Below, piece after piece: positions 28,706-34,735 of a DNA stretch of 34,735 bases. The notes below the pieces were generated by a model that was not told the DNA's origin, did not search any database, and saw only the letters and a list, made by a program, of their open reading frames with translations. How positions within the stretch are numbered: the first letter of the stretch is position 1; the number at the start of each line of letters is the position of its first letter. The stretch is from the NCBI GenBank assembly GCA_944386885.1, contig CALXCU010000088.1, forward strand, positions 1 to 34,735, read 5' to 3'. A program made the position numbers and the translations under genes. The stretch comes from an uncultured Oscillospiraceae bacterium. GTDB taxonomy: Bacteria > Bacillota > Clostridia > Oscillospirales > Oscillospiraceae.

Positions 28706-30036
28706 AACTGAGCGTAAAGAAGCTGCCCATTCTTCTGCCGCTGGTGCTGGTGGCCGTCCTCCTGCTGGGGGCGGCGGCCACTGCCCGGCTGAGCCGGGAT
28801 ACGGCGGCGGCCCACACCGACCTGGGCCAGAAATATCTCAACAGCATGGACTACTCGGGGGCGGTGGCCGAATTCATGCAGAGCCTCTCTCTGGATCCCA
28901 CCGACGCGGCGGCGCGGCTGGGCCTGGCCCAGGCCTACATGGCCATGGAGGAGCATGAACTGGTGCCCGAAGTGCTCGCGCCCCTGACCGAGAATGGAAA
29001 CCCGGAGGCCTACCGCATCCTGGCCGAGAGCCAGAGCCAGGCGGGCGACCTGCCCGGGGCGCTGGTGACCGCCCAGACCCTGGTGGAGCAGACCGACAGC
29101 GAGGAGGACTATGCCCTGCGGGACGAGCTTCTTCAGCAGGCCCTGGCGGAGCCCCGGTCCTACGCCGCGGGCGTGGATCAACAGCTGGCGGTGGTGGACG
29201 GAGCGGTCTACTCCGCGGGCAGCAACGCCCTGGGACAGCTGGGCACCGCCGCCGGACTCTCCACCGGGACGGTGCAGGAGGACCTTCTCCCCGCCGGATT
29301 TGACGGAACGCCGGGCCGGGTGTACTGCGCCGGGCGCACCAGCTATGTGGTGGACGGGGACGGGAACCTCTGGGCGGCGGGCGAGAACCGCTGGGGCCAG
29401 ATGGGCTTGAACTACGTCCCCACCAACCCCCAGGCCGGCTGGACCCAGCTGACCAGCAGCGGCGATGTGGCCGCAGTGGCGGGTACGGTGGGCGAGCTGT
29501 ATGTGCTCAAGACCGACGGTACGCTCTGGTACGCGGGCCAGGGCAGCGTCCTGGAGCTGGAGCGGGTGCCCGCCTTCTCGGCGGTGTCGGCCATCGCCTC
29601 GGACGGTTCCCGCACCGCGGCCCTCACGGCCGGCGGGGAGCTCTACGTGAGCCAGAGCGCCTCCGGCGGCCGCTGGACCCGGGCGGCCAAAGAGGTCAAG
29701 ACCTTCTCCCTGAGTGACGGCGGGCTCTTCTGGGTGACCCTGGACGGACAGGTCTGCGGAGAGCAGGGCATCTATGCCCCTGAGGACTGGACTCCGGGGG
29801 ACGAGGGCTATACGCCCCCCTTCCAGGTGGAAGACCTGGCCGGGGATGGCCGGGGGCTGCTGCTCCTGAGCAGCGGCGGCTTGTACCGGCTCTACGATGG
29901 AAACCTCACCCAGGTCGAGGCGGCCGCCCGGGCAGTGTACGCCGCCGGGGACTACGCGGTGGTTGAGCTGGAGGATGGTACGTTCCAGCTCTGGGATACC
30001 TCTCGGGTCCGGCCCGAGACGGTTTCCGCGGCATAA
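28702..30036 (+). CDS. membrane-anchored TPR and RCC1-like propeller protein
   Basis: A 444-residue protein. An uncleaved signal-anchor (about 8-28, LPILLPLVLVAVLLLGAAAT), two to three TPR-like repeats (31-150: SMDYSGAVAEFMQSLSLDP), then a propeller-type domain (155-432) with RCC1-like blades: AVYSAGSNALGQLGTA, NLWAAGENRWGQMGLN, TLWYAGQG, with the Gly-x-N-x-x-GQ(L/M)G hallmark. RCC1-like propellers are protein-binding modules; here it faces outside the cell. GTG start inside the VWA stop codon couples the two. Last gene of the type VII locus before a terminator. Role unknown; may bind the cell wall or substrates. Confidence 0.85.
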   Translation: MKLSVKKLPILLPLVLVAVLLLGAAATARLSRDTAAAHTDLGQKYLNSMDYSGAVAEFMQSLSLDPTDAAARLGLAQAYMAMEEHELVPEVLAPLTENGNPEAYRILAESQSQAGDLPGALVTAQTLVEQTDSEEDYALRDELLQQALAEPRSYAAGVDQQLAVVDGAVYSAGSNALGQLGTAAGLSTGTVQEDLLPAGFDGTPGRVYCAGRTSYVVDGDGNLWAAGENRWGQMGLNYVPTNPQAGWTQLTSSGDVAAVAGTVGELYVLKTDGTLWYAGQGSVLELERVPAFSAVSAIASDGSRTAALTAGGELYVSQSASGGRWTRAAKEVKTFSLSDGGLFWVTLDGQVCGEQGIYAPEDWTPGDEGYTPPFQVEDLAGDGRGLLLLSSGGLYRLYDGNLTQVEAAARAVYAAGDYAVVELEDGTFQLWDTSRVRPETVSAA

Positions 30037-30041
30037 AGAGG

Positions 30042-30083
30042 AAAAACAGGGCCCGGCCCCTCATCTGAGGGGCCGGGCCCTGT
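30042..30083. terminator. 18-bp palindromic terminator between convergent units
   Basis: ACAGGGCCCGGCCCCTCA (30046-30063) pairs perfectly with 30066-30083. On the minus strand it is followed by TTTTCC, a good terminator for azlCD. On the plus strand the trailing bases (AAACATCTGTATTT) are a weaker end for the secretion locus. Probably bidirectional. Confidence 0.85.
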
Positions 30084-30095
30084 AAACATCTGTAT

Positions 30096-30464
30096 TTAGC
30101 TGAAGAAAATCAGCGCAGCGTCCTGGACGGCCTGCCAATCCACGGCCTGGACCAGGACCATGTAAAAAATGGTGCCGCCGAAGATAGAGAGCAGATTGTT
30201 GTGCTTCCACAGATGGAGCCCAACCACCAGGATCACTGCCAGCAGCGGGGGCAGCCAGCCCTCCAGGCCGGCGAAGCTGACTGTGCGCAGGCAGTAAACA
30301 ATGAGCATGGCGATAATGGCCGGGGGGAGAACCCGGCCCAGATAGAGCACCAGCCGGGGCGGATTGCCCTTCCGGTCGAAGAGCAGAAAGGGCAGGATGC
30401 GGGTCAAAAAAGTCACCCCGGCCATGACAGCGATGGCGGCGGCGGCCTGGAGCGGGGTCAGCAT
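30096..30464 (-). CDS. azlD: AzlD branched-chain amino acid transport subunit
   Basis: A 122-residue membrane protein with four hydrophobic segments and the AzlD motifs VTFLTRILPFLLFDR and LPPAIIAMLIVYCLR. It is the small partner of AzlC, forming an exporter-type permease for branched-chain amino acids or analogues (such as 4-azaleucine in Bacillus). ATG 30464 with AAGGAGG close upstream; the gene overlaps azlC by 7 bases, so the two are coupled. Ends just before the shared terminator. Confidence 0.9.
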   Translation of the reverse strand: MLTPLQAAAAIAVMAGVTFLTRILPFLLFDRKGNPPRLVLYLGRVLPPAIIAMLIVYCLRTVSFAGLEGWLPPLLAVILVVGLHLWKHNNLLSIFGGTIFYMVLVQAVDWQAVQDAALIFFS

Positions 30465-31201
30465 AGGGAATCCTCCTTCTCTTCCTCTGGACGGGGATCT
30501 TTGGGGGCCTGGGCGTCGGCGGTGGCCTCCAGCCGGGGCCGCAGGGCCAGCAGGACGACGATGATGATCCCCAGGGCGGGCAGGAGCAGGTTCTCCTGCC
30601 CCACCAGGATGAGGCTCAGCAGCGTGGCCCCGACCCCCAGCAGGGCGGGGAGATGGGAACCGTAGCTCTCCCACTGCCCCACGGCAATGACCACAAAGAG
30701 GGCGGTCATGGCGAAATCAATGCCGGTGGTGTCAATGGGGAGCACCGCCCCGGCCAGCCCTCCAATGACCGAGCCCAAAATCCAGTAGCTCTGATCCAGC
30801 AGGGCGATGGCAAAGTAGAAGTTCCGGGGATTGACCCCCACAGGGGCCTGGACCGAACTGAGCAGGGCATAGGTCTCGTCGGTGAGGGAAAAGATCATGT
30901 AGAGCTTCCGCCAGCCCATGCCACGGAATTTTTCCAGCATGGACAGGCCGTAAACCAAGTGACGAAAGTTAATGATGAGGGTCATCAGAGCCACCGTGCC
31001 CAGCGTGGCGCAGGAGGCCAGCAGGCTCACGCCCAGGTACTGACCTGAGCCGGCATAGATGGTCAGGCTCATAAAAAAGGCCCAGATAAAGTTGTATCCC
31101 GCCGCCTCCAGCATGATGCCGAAGGCCATGCCGATGGCTAAATAGCCCATAAGCACAGGGATAGTCACCGGAAAGGCGGCCGAGAGGGCTCTGCGGTCCA
31201 T
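30458..31201 (-). CDS. azlC: AzlC branched-chain amino acid permease
   Basis: A 247-residue AzlC-family membrane protein with about seven segments. Typical motifs: FPVTIPVLMGYLAIGMAFG, FMSLTIYAGSGQYLGVSL and IINFRHLVYGLSM, plus FSLTDETYALL. I choose the ATG at 31201 (MDRRALSAAFP), the usual AzlC start; its ribosome site (GGAAGTG) is weak and 10-11 bases away. Longer upstream readings contain non-coding leader sequence. C-terminal tail is charged (RPEEEKEDSL). Together with AzlD likely exports branched-chain amino acids. Confidence 0.9.
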   Translation of the reverse strand: MDRRALSAAFPVTIPVLMGYLAIGMAFGIMLEAAGYNFIWAFFMSLTIYAGSGQYLGVSLLASCATLGTVALMTLIINFRHLVYGLSMLEKFRGMGWRKLYMIFSLTDETYALLSSVQAPVGVNPRNFYFAIALLDQSYWILGSVIGGLAGAVLPIDTTGIDFAMTALFVVIAVGQWESYGSHLPALLGVGATLLSLILVGQENLLLPALGIIIVVLLALRPRLEATADAQAPKDPRPEEEKEDSLC

Positions 31202-31265
31202 AGCAGTAATCACTTCCGTCAAACAAGATAAATCGGTTCCGGCGCAGAGCCGGACGGCAACCCAT

Positions 31266-31294
31266 ATTGTAGCGGACTTTGCGGAAAATTTCAA
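31266..31294 (-). promoter_or_regulatory. SigA promoter of azlCD
   Basis: On the minus strand TTGAAA (plus 31294-31289), 17-base spacer, TACAAT (plus 31271-31266). The leader of about 60 bases contains a small stem (TCCGGC/GCCGGA at 31238-31243 and 31249-31254). No T-box-like structure seen. Confidence 0.75.
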
Positions 31295-31321
31295 GTGGAA
31301 GGGATGCGGAGGGAAAGCGCA

Positions 31322-31349
31322 TTGTATTTCTGAAAAATTCTTGTATAAT
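31322..31349 (+). promoter_or_regulatory. promoter of the lipid kinase-thiI-cinA unit
   Basis: TTGTAT (31322-31327), 16-base spacer, TATAAT (31344-31349), about 49 bases before the start of the lipid kinase gene. A second -10-like GATAAT follows at 31354-31359. Confidence 0.6.
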
Positions 31350-31397
31350 GTATGATAATGTCTCACAGGGAACTGACGCGGAAATCAGGAGGGCTCC

Positions 31398-32291
31398 ATG
31401 AAGAAACTGCTGTATATCTACAATCCACATGCGGGCAAGGGCATGGCCGGAAAGTGGCTTGGCCAAGGGCTGGACGTGTTTACCAAAGCTGGATGGCTGG
31501 TAACGGCCTATCCCACGCAGTGCAAGGACGACGCCAGGCGCATCGCCGCCAGCCTGGGCGGCGGCTTTGAGCGGGTGGTGTGCTGCGGCGGGGACGGCAC
31601 CCTCCATGAGACGGTCTCCGGCTTGCTGGAGCTGCCCGAGCGGCCGCCGGTGGGCTATCTGCCCACCGGGACCACCAACGATTTCGCCCGCAACCTCCAT
31701 CTGCCCCGAAAGGTGGAGGAGAAAATGCGCACAGCCGCCGCCGGGGTTCCGCGGGCGGTGGACCTGGGCCGCTTCAATGGGACGCCGTTCCTCTATGTGG
31801 CGGCCTTCGGGGCCTTTACCGACGTGTCCTACGACACGCCGCAATTCTTCAAAAGTATCTTTGGCCACCTGGCCTATGTGCTGGAGGGGGCCACACGGCT
31901 GGCCTCCCTCCCCCACTACCGCCTGCGGGTGGAGCACGACGGGGGAGTGGAAGAGGGAGATTTCCTCTACGGCATGGTGAGCAATACCGTCTCTGTGGGA
32001 GGATTCCGGAGTATGGATGCCAAGGCAGTGAAGCTGGACGACGGACTCTTTGAGGTGGTGCTCATCCGCTTTCCGCAAAACGCCGCCCAGCTCCAGAGCA
32101 TCCTCTCCGCTCTGGTGCAGATGTCCCCCACCCCCGGCGGAGGCGTGGTGACCGCCTTCCAGACGGCCCGGCTCCGGGTGACCTGCGGCCAGGAGATGGC
32201 CTGGACCTTGGATGGGGAGTACGGCGGCTCGCCCAAGGAGGCCGTCATTGAGAACCTGCCCCGGGCGGTGGAGATCGTCCATGGAAAATGA
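31398..32291 (+). CDS. diacylglycerol kinase / YegS-BmrU-family lipid kinase
   Basis: A 297-residue member of the DagK/YegS/sphingosine-kinase family. N-terminal LLYIYNPHAGKG, the nucleotide-binding CGGDGTLHE (GGDGT at 64-68), LPTGTTNDFARNL, and C-terminal LDGE are all present. It phosphorylates a lipid hydroxyl, probably diacylglycerol, at the membrane face. Length is typical (290-310). AGGAGGG before the ATG. First gene of a unit with thiI and cinA, divergent from azlC. The exact lipid cannot be told from sequence. Confidence 0.88.
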   Translation: MKKLLYIYNPHAGKGMAGKWLGQGLDVFTKAGWLVTAYPTQCKDDARRIAASLGGGFERVVCCGGDGTLHETVSGLLELPERPPVGYLPTGTTNDFARNLHLPRKVEEKMRTAAAGVPRAVDLGRFNGTPFLYVAAFGAFTDVSYDTPQFFKSIFGHLAYVLEGATRLASLPHYRLRVEHDGGVEEGDFLYGMVSNTVSVGGFRSMDAKAVKLDDGLFEVVLIRFPQNAAQLQSILSALVQMSPTPGGGVVTAFQTARLRVTCGQEMAWTLDGEYGGSPKEAVIENLPRAVEIVHGK

Positions 32292-32313
32292 TGTGAGAGA
32301 AGGAGTACAAGAG

Positions 32314-33486
32314 ATGGAAGAGATCATTTTGCTCAAGCTGGGAGAGCTGGTCCTGAAGGGCCTGAACCGCCGCAGTTTTGAGGATAAGCTCATTGCCAAC
32401 GCCCGCCGCCGGCTCCAGCCTTTCGGCAAGTTTCGGGTATATACCAAGCAGTCCACCATGTATGCCGAGCCCCAGGAGCCCGGCTGCGACCTGGACGGGG
32501 CCTATGAGGCCCTGAAGAAGGTCTTCGGCGTGGTAGGCCTCTCCCGGGCCCGGGCCTGTGCAAAGGACAAGGACGCCATGCTGGAGACCGCCGTGACCTA
32601 TCTGGGCGAGCGTCTGGCTGCGGCTAAGACTTTTAAAGTGGAGTCCAAGCGGGCCGACAAGACCTTCCCCATGACCTCCATTCAGCTCTCCCAGTACGTG
32701 GGGGGCGAACTGGATGAGCGCTTCCCCAATCTGAAGGTGGACGTCCACCACCCGGAGCTGACCGTCTACCTGGAGGTGCGGGACTACGCCGCCTATGTCC
32801 ACGCCGACCCGGAGCCGGGGGCCGGCGGCCTGCCGGTGGGCATCAACGGCCGGGCGGTGAGCCTGCTCTCGGGCGGGATCGACTCCCCGGTGGCCTCCTG
32901 GATGATGGCCAAGCGGGGCTTGGCCCTGGATATGGTCCACTTCTTCTCCTATCCCTATACCTCACAGGAGGCCAAGGACAAGGTCCTTCACCTAGCGGAG
33001 CTCCTCACCCCCTGGTGTGGGCGGCTGATGGTCCATGTGGTCCCCTTCACCGCCGTGCAGGAGGAGCTGCGGCGCAAGTGCCCCGAGGAGCTCTTCACCA
33101 TCCTCATGCGCCGCTTTATGATGCGCATCGCCCGGGCGGTGGCGGAGCGGGTAAAAGCCGGGGCCCTGATCACCGGGGAGTCCCTGGGCCAGGTGGCCAG
33201 CCAGACCATGGACGCTATGCGCCTGACCGGCGGGGTGTGCGACCTGCCCATCCTGCGCCCCTGCGTGGGCATGGACAAGGAGGAGATCGTCACTATCGCC
33301 CGGAAGATCGGCACCTTTGAGACCTCCATCCTGCCCTATGAGGACTGCTGCACGGTTTTTACCCCCCGCCACCCCCGGCTTCACCCCCTGCCCGGCGAGG
33401 TAGAGGCCGCCGAGGCCCTCCTGGATGTGGACGGCCTGGTAAAGGCCGCCGTGGAGGGCATCGAGCGGGTAAAGATCGGGGTTTGA
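32314..33486 (+). CDS. thiI: tRNA 4-thiouridine synthase ThiI (no rhodanese domain)
   Basis: A 390-residue ThiI. Order: N-terminal ferredoxin-like part and THUMP domain (1-165), then the PP-loop pyrophosphatase domain with SGGIDSPVA (186-194) and the late PYEDCCTVF motif. It adenylates U8 of tRNAs for sulfur transfer. The C-terminal rhodanese domain of E. coli ThiI is absent, as in most Firmicutes, where a dedicated cysteine desulfurase (NifZ type) supplies sulfur; none is in this window. ATG 32314 has GAAGGAG 8 bases upstream; a longer upstream reading overlaps the lipid kinase gene and lacks a site. Confidence 0.93.
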   Translation: MEEIILLKLGELVLKGLNRRSFEDKLIANARRRLQPFGKFRVYTKQSTMYAEPQEPGCDLDGAYEALKKVFGVVGLSRARACAKDKDAMLETAVTYLGERLAAAKTFKVESKRADKTFPMTSIQLSQYVGGELDERFPNLKVDVHHPELTVYLEVRDYAAYVHADPEPGAGGLPVGINGRAVSLLSGGIDSPVASWMMAKRGLALDMVHFFSYPYTSQEAKDKVLHLAELLTPWCGRLMVHVVPFTAVQEELRRKCPEELFTILMRRFMMRIARAVAERVKAGALITGESLGQVASQTMDAMRLTGGVCDLPILRPCVGMDKEEIVTIARKIGTFETSILPYEDCCTVFTPRHPRLHPLPGEVEAAEALLDVDGLVKAAVEGIERVKIGV

Positions 33487-33518
33487 CCCCTGCGCTTTGA
33501 AAAAGGAAGTGTTCCAAC

Positions 33519-34735
33519 ATGGCACATACCGCTGAACTCATCGCCGTGGGCACCGAGCTGCTCCTCGGCAATATCGCCAACACCGACGCACAGATGCTCT
33601 CCCAGGGGCTCTCGGCCCTGGGCATCAACGTCTACTACCACACAGTGGTAGGGGACAATCCCGGGCGGCTGCGGGCGGCGGTGGAGCTGGCCAAGTCCCG
33701 GGCCGACCTGATCCTGACCACCGGAGGGCTGGGGCCCACCTGCGACGACCTGACGAAAAACGTGCTGGCCGAGAGTTTTGGCAAAAAGCTCGTCTACAAT
33801 GCGGAGGCAGAGGCGCGCTGCCGGGCCTTTTTCCAAAAGATCGGCCGGGAGATGACGGAGAACAACCGCCAGCAGTTCTATCTCCCCGAGGGGTCCACCG
33901 TCTTTCAGAACGACTGGGGCACGGCCCCCGGCTGCGCCTTTGCGGCGGATGGGGTCCATGTCCTCATGCTTCCCGGCCCGCCCCGGGAGTGCACCGCCAT
34001 GTTCCGCTATCGGGCGGTCCCCTATCTGCGGGCCCTCTCGGAGGGGGCCATTGTCTCCCGCACCCTGAAGCTCTTCGGCATCGGGGAGTCCTCTATGGAC
34101 GCCCGGCTGCGGGAAAAGATGAACGCGATGACCAACCCCACCTTGGCCCCCTACGCCAAGGAGGGGGAATGCGAGCTGCGCATCACCGCCAAGGCCGCCA
34201 CGGAGGCGGAGGCCCGGGCTCTTATCGCCCCGGTGGAGGAGGCGTTGCGGGAGGAGTTTGGGGACCTGATCTATGGCGCCGACGTCTCCTCCCTGGAGGA
34301 GGTGGTCCTGGGCCTCCTGAAGGAGAAGGGCCTCACCCTGGGCAGTGCCGAGAGCTGTACCGGCGGCCTCATCGCCAAGCGCCTGACCGATCTCCCAGGG
34401 GCCTCCGCCGTGTTCCGCGGGGGTGTGGTGAGCTATGCCACCCCGGTCAAGCACACCGTCCTGGGCGTGCCCGAGGACATGCTGGATACTTTAGGCGCGG
34501 TGTCCGCCCCGGTGGCCCGGGCCATGGCGGAGGGGGCCCGGCGGGTGCTGGGCTGCGACCTGGCCGTGTCGGCCACCGGCGTGGCGGGGCCGGACTCCGA
34601 CGAGCGGGGCAACCCGGTGGGGCTGGTGTATGTGGCCCTGGCCGCCCCGGATGGGACCTGGGTACGGGAGCTCCACGCCGGGACCAGCCGGGAGCGGGTG
34701 CGCACCGCCTCGGCCCACAACGCCTTTGACTTGGT
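33519..34735 (+). CDS. cinA: CinA family protein (competence/damage-inducible, NMN amidase), 3' end missing
   Basis: About 405 codons are visible before the right edge; full-length CinA is about 410-420, so only the last few residues are missing. The N-terminal COG1058/MoaB-like domain has AELIAVGTELLLGNIANTDA and TTGGLGPTCDD. The C-terminal nicotinamide-nucleotide amidase domain has SAESCTGGLIAKRL (from 276) and SATGVAGPDSDERGNPVG. Function by family: pyridine-nucleotide recycling (NMN deamidation). AAGGAAG lies 9 bases before the ATG; 32 bases after thiI. In Clostridia cinA often precedes recA; not visible here. Confidence 0.92.
   Translation, partial: MAHTAELIAVGTELLLGNIANTDAQMLSQGLSALGINVYYHTVVGDNPGRLRAAVELAKSRADLILTTGGLGPTCDDLTKNVLAESFGKKLVYNAEAEARCRAFFQKIGREMTENNRQQFYLPEGSTVFQNDWGTAPGCAFAADGVHVLMLPGPPRECTAMFRYRAVPYLRALSEGAIVSRTLKLFGIGESSMDARLREKMNAMTNPTLAPYAKEGECELRITAKAATEAEARALIAPVEEALREEFGDLIYGADVSSLEEVVLGLLKEKGLTLGSAESCTGGLIAKRLTDLPGASAVFRGGVVSYATPVKHTVLGVPEDMLDTLGAVSAPVARAMAEGARRVLGCDLAVSATGVAGPDSDERGNPVGLVYVALAAPDGTWVRELHAGTSRERVRTASAHNAFDL

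Noticed and set aside
31202-31265. Leader of azlC considered as a T-box or riboswitch
   Set aside because: Only one 6-bp stem is visible; no T-box sequence, no anti-terminator pair, leader too short.
1-34735. Prophage, insertion sequence, CRISPR or transferred island boundaries around the type VII locus
   Set aside because: No transposase, integrase, tRNA, flanking direct repeats or spacer arrays were seen; base composition and codon use of the locus match its neighbours.

Overview
The window looks like a chromosomal segment of a high-GC, endospore-forming gut Clostridium of the Oscillospiraceae type (Flavonifractor/Lawsonibacter/Intestinimonas-like). This is inferred from strong G/C third-position use, AAAGGAGG-type ribosome sites, a SpoIIID start at the left edge, SLH domains, a Firmicutes-type YukD/EssC/WXG100 locus and the AzlCD, ThiI and CinA housekeeping genes. 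I see no insertion sequence, CRISPR array, tRNA or rRNA.

Region 1 (1-10950). The 5' end of spoIIID lies on the minus strand at the left edge. A ten-gene minus-strand operon follows, read in the order uxaC, uxuA, uxuB-like SDR, TRAP dctP-dctQ-dctM, eda, a VOC protein, kdgK and a second KdgK-like kinase, and it ends at a strong terminator (303-341). It covers uptake and complete breakdown of glucuronate/fructuronate: isomerase, reductase, dehydratase, 2-keto-3-deoxygluconate (KDG) kinase, KDPG aldolase. A divergent AraC-family regulator (10093-10950) sits behind a shared AT-rich control region. That region has a perfect 17-bp-spaced promoter, an 8-bp inverted repeat and a separate 14-bp palindrome. 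Several gene junctions carry GC-rich hairpins without T-tracts.

Region 2 (11056-30036). This is a ~19 kb plus-strand type VII (WXG100/ESX-like) secretion locus in two blocks. Block A holds an SLH-TM-FHA protein, EssC, a LytTR regulator with a degenerate receiver, a possible EspG-like protein and the YukD/EsaB ubiquitin-like protein. Block B starts after a 114-bp gap with two 13-bp direct repeats exactly 21 bp apart, the geometry of a LytTR operator. It holds a helical protein, five WXG100 proteins, a WXG100-like protein with a hydrophobic glycine-rich C-terminus (possible effector), a DUF4176-like protein, a FHA protein, a Ser/Thr kinase-TM-TPR protein, a 45-residue membrane peptide, a membrane zinc-ribbon protein with Thr-x-x-Leu-Pro-Pro repeats, a VWA protein and a TPR/RCC1-like propeller protein. 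EsaA, EssA and EssB are not recognisable. The kinase-TM-TPR protein has the layout of EssB but keeps its catalytic residues. FHA domains, a kinase and repeated pThr-x-x-Leu candidate sites suggest the machine is assembled or gated by threonine phosphorylation. This is the most interesting part of the window.

Region 3 (30042-34735). A strong palindromic terminator separates the secretion locus from convergent azlCD (branched-chain amino acid exporter type, minus strand). Divergent from azlC is a plus-strand run of a diacylglycerol-kinase-family lipid kinase, thiI (tRNA 4-thiouridine) and cinA, which runs off the right edge. No stretch longer than about 250 bases lacks a gene.
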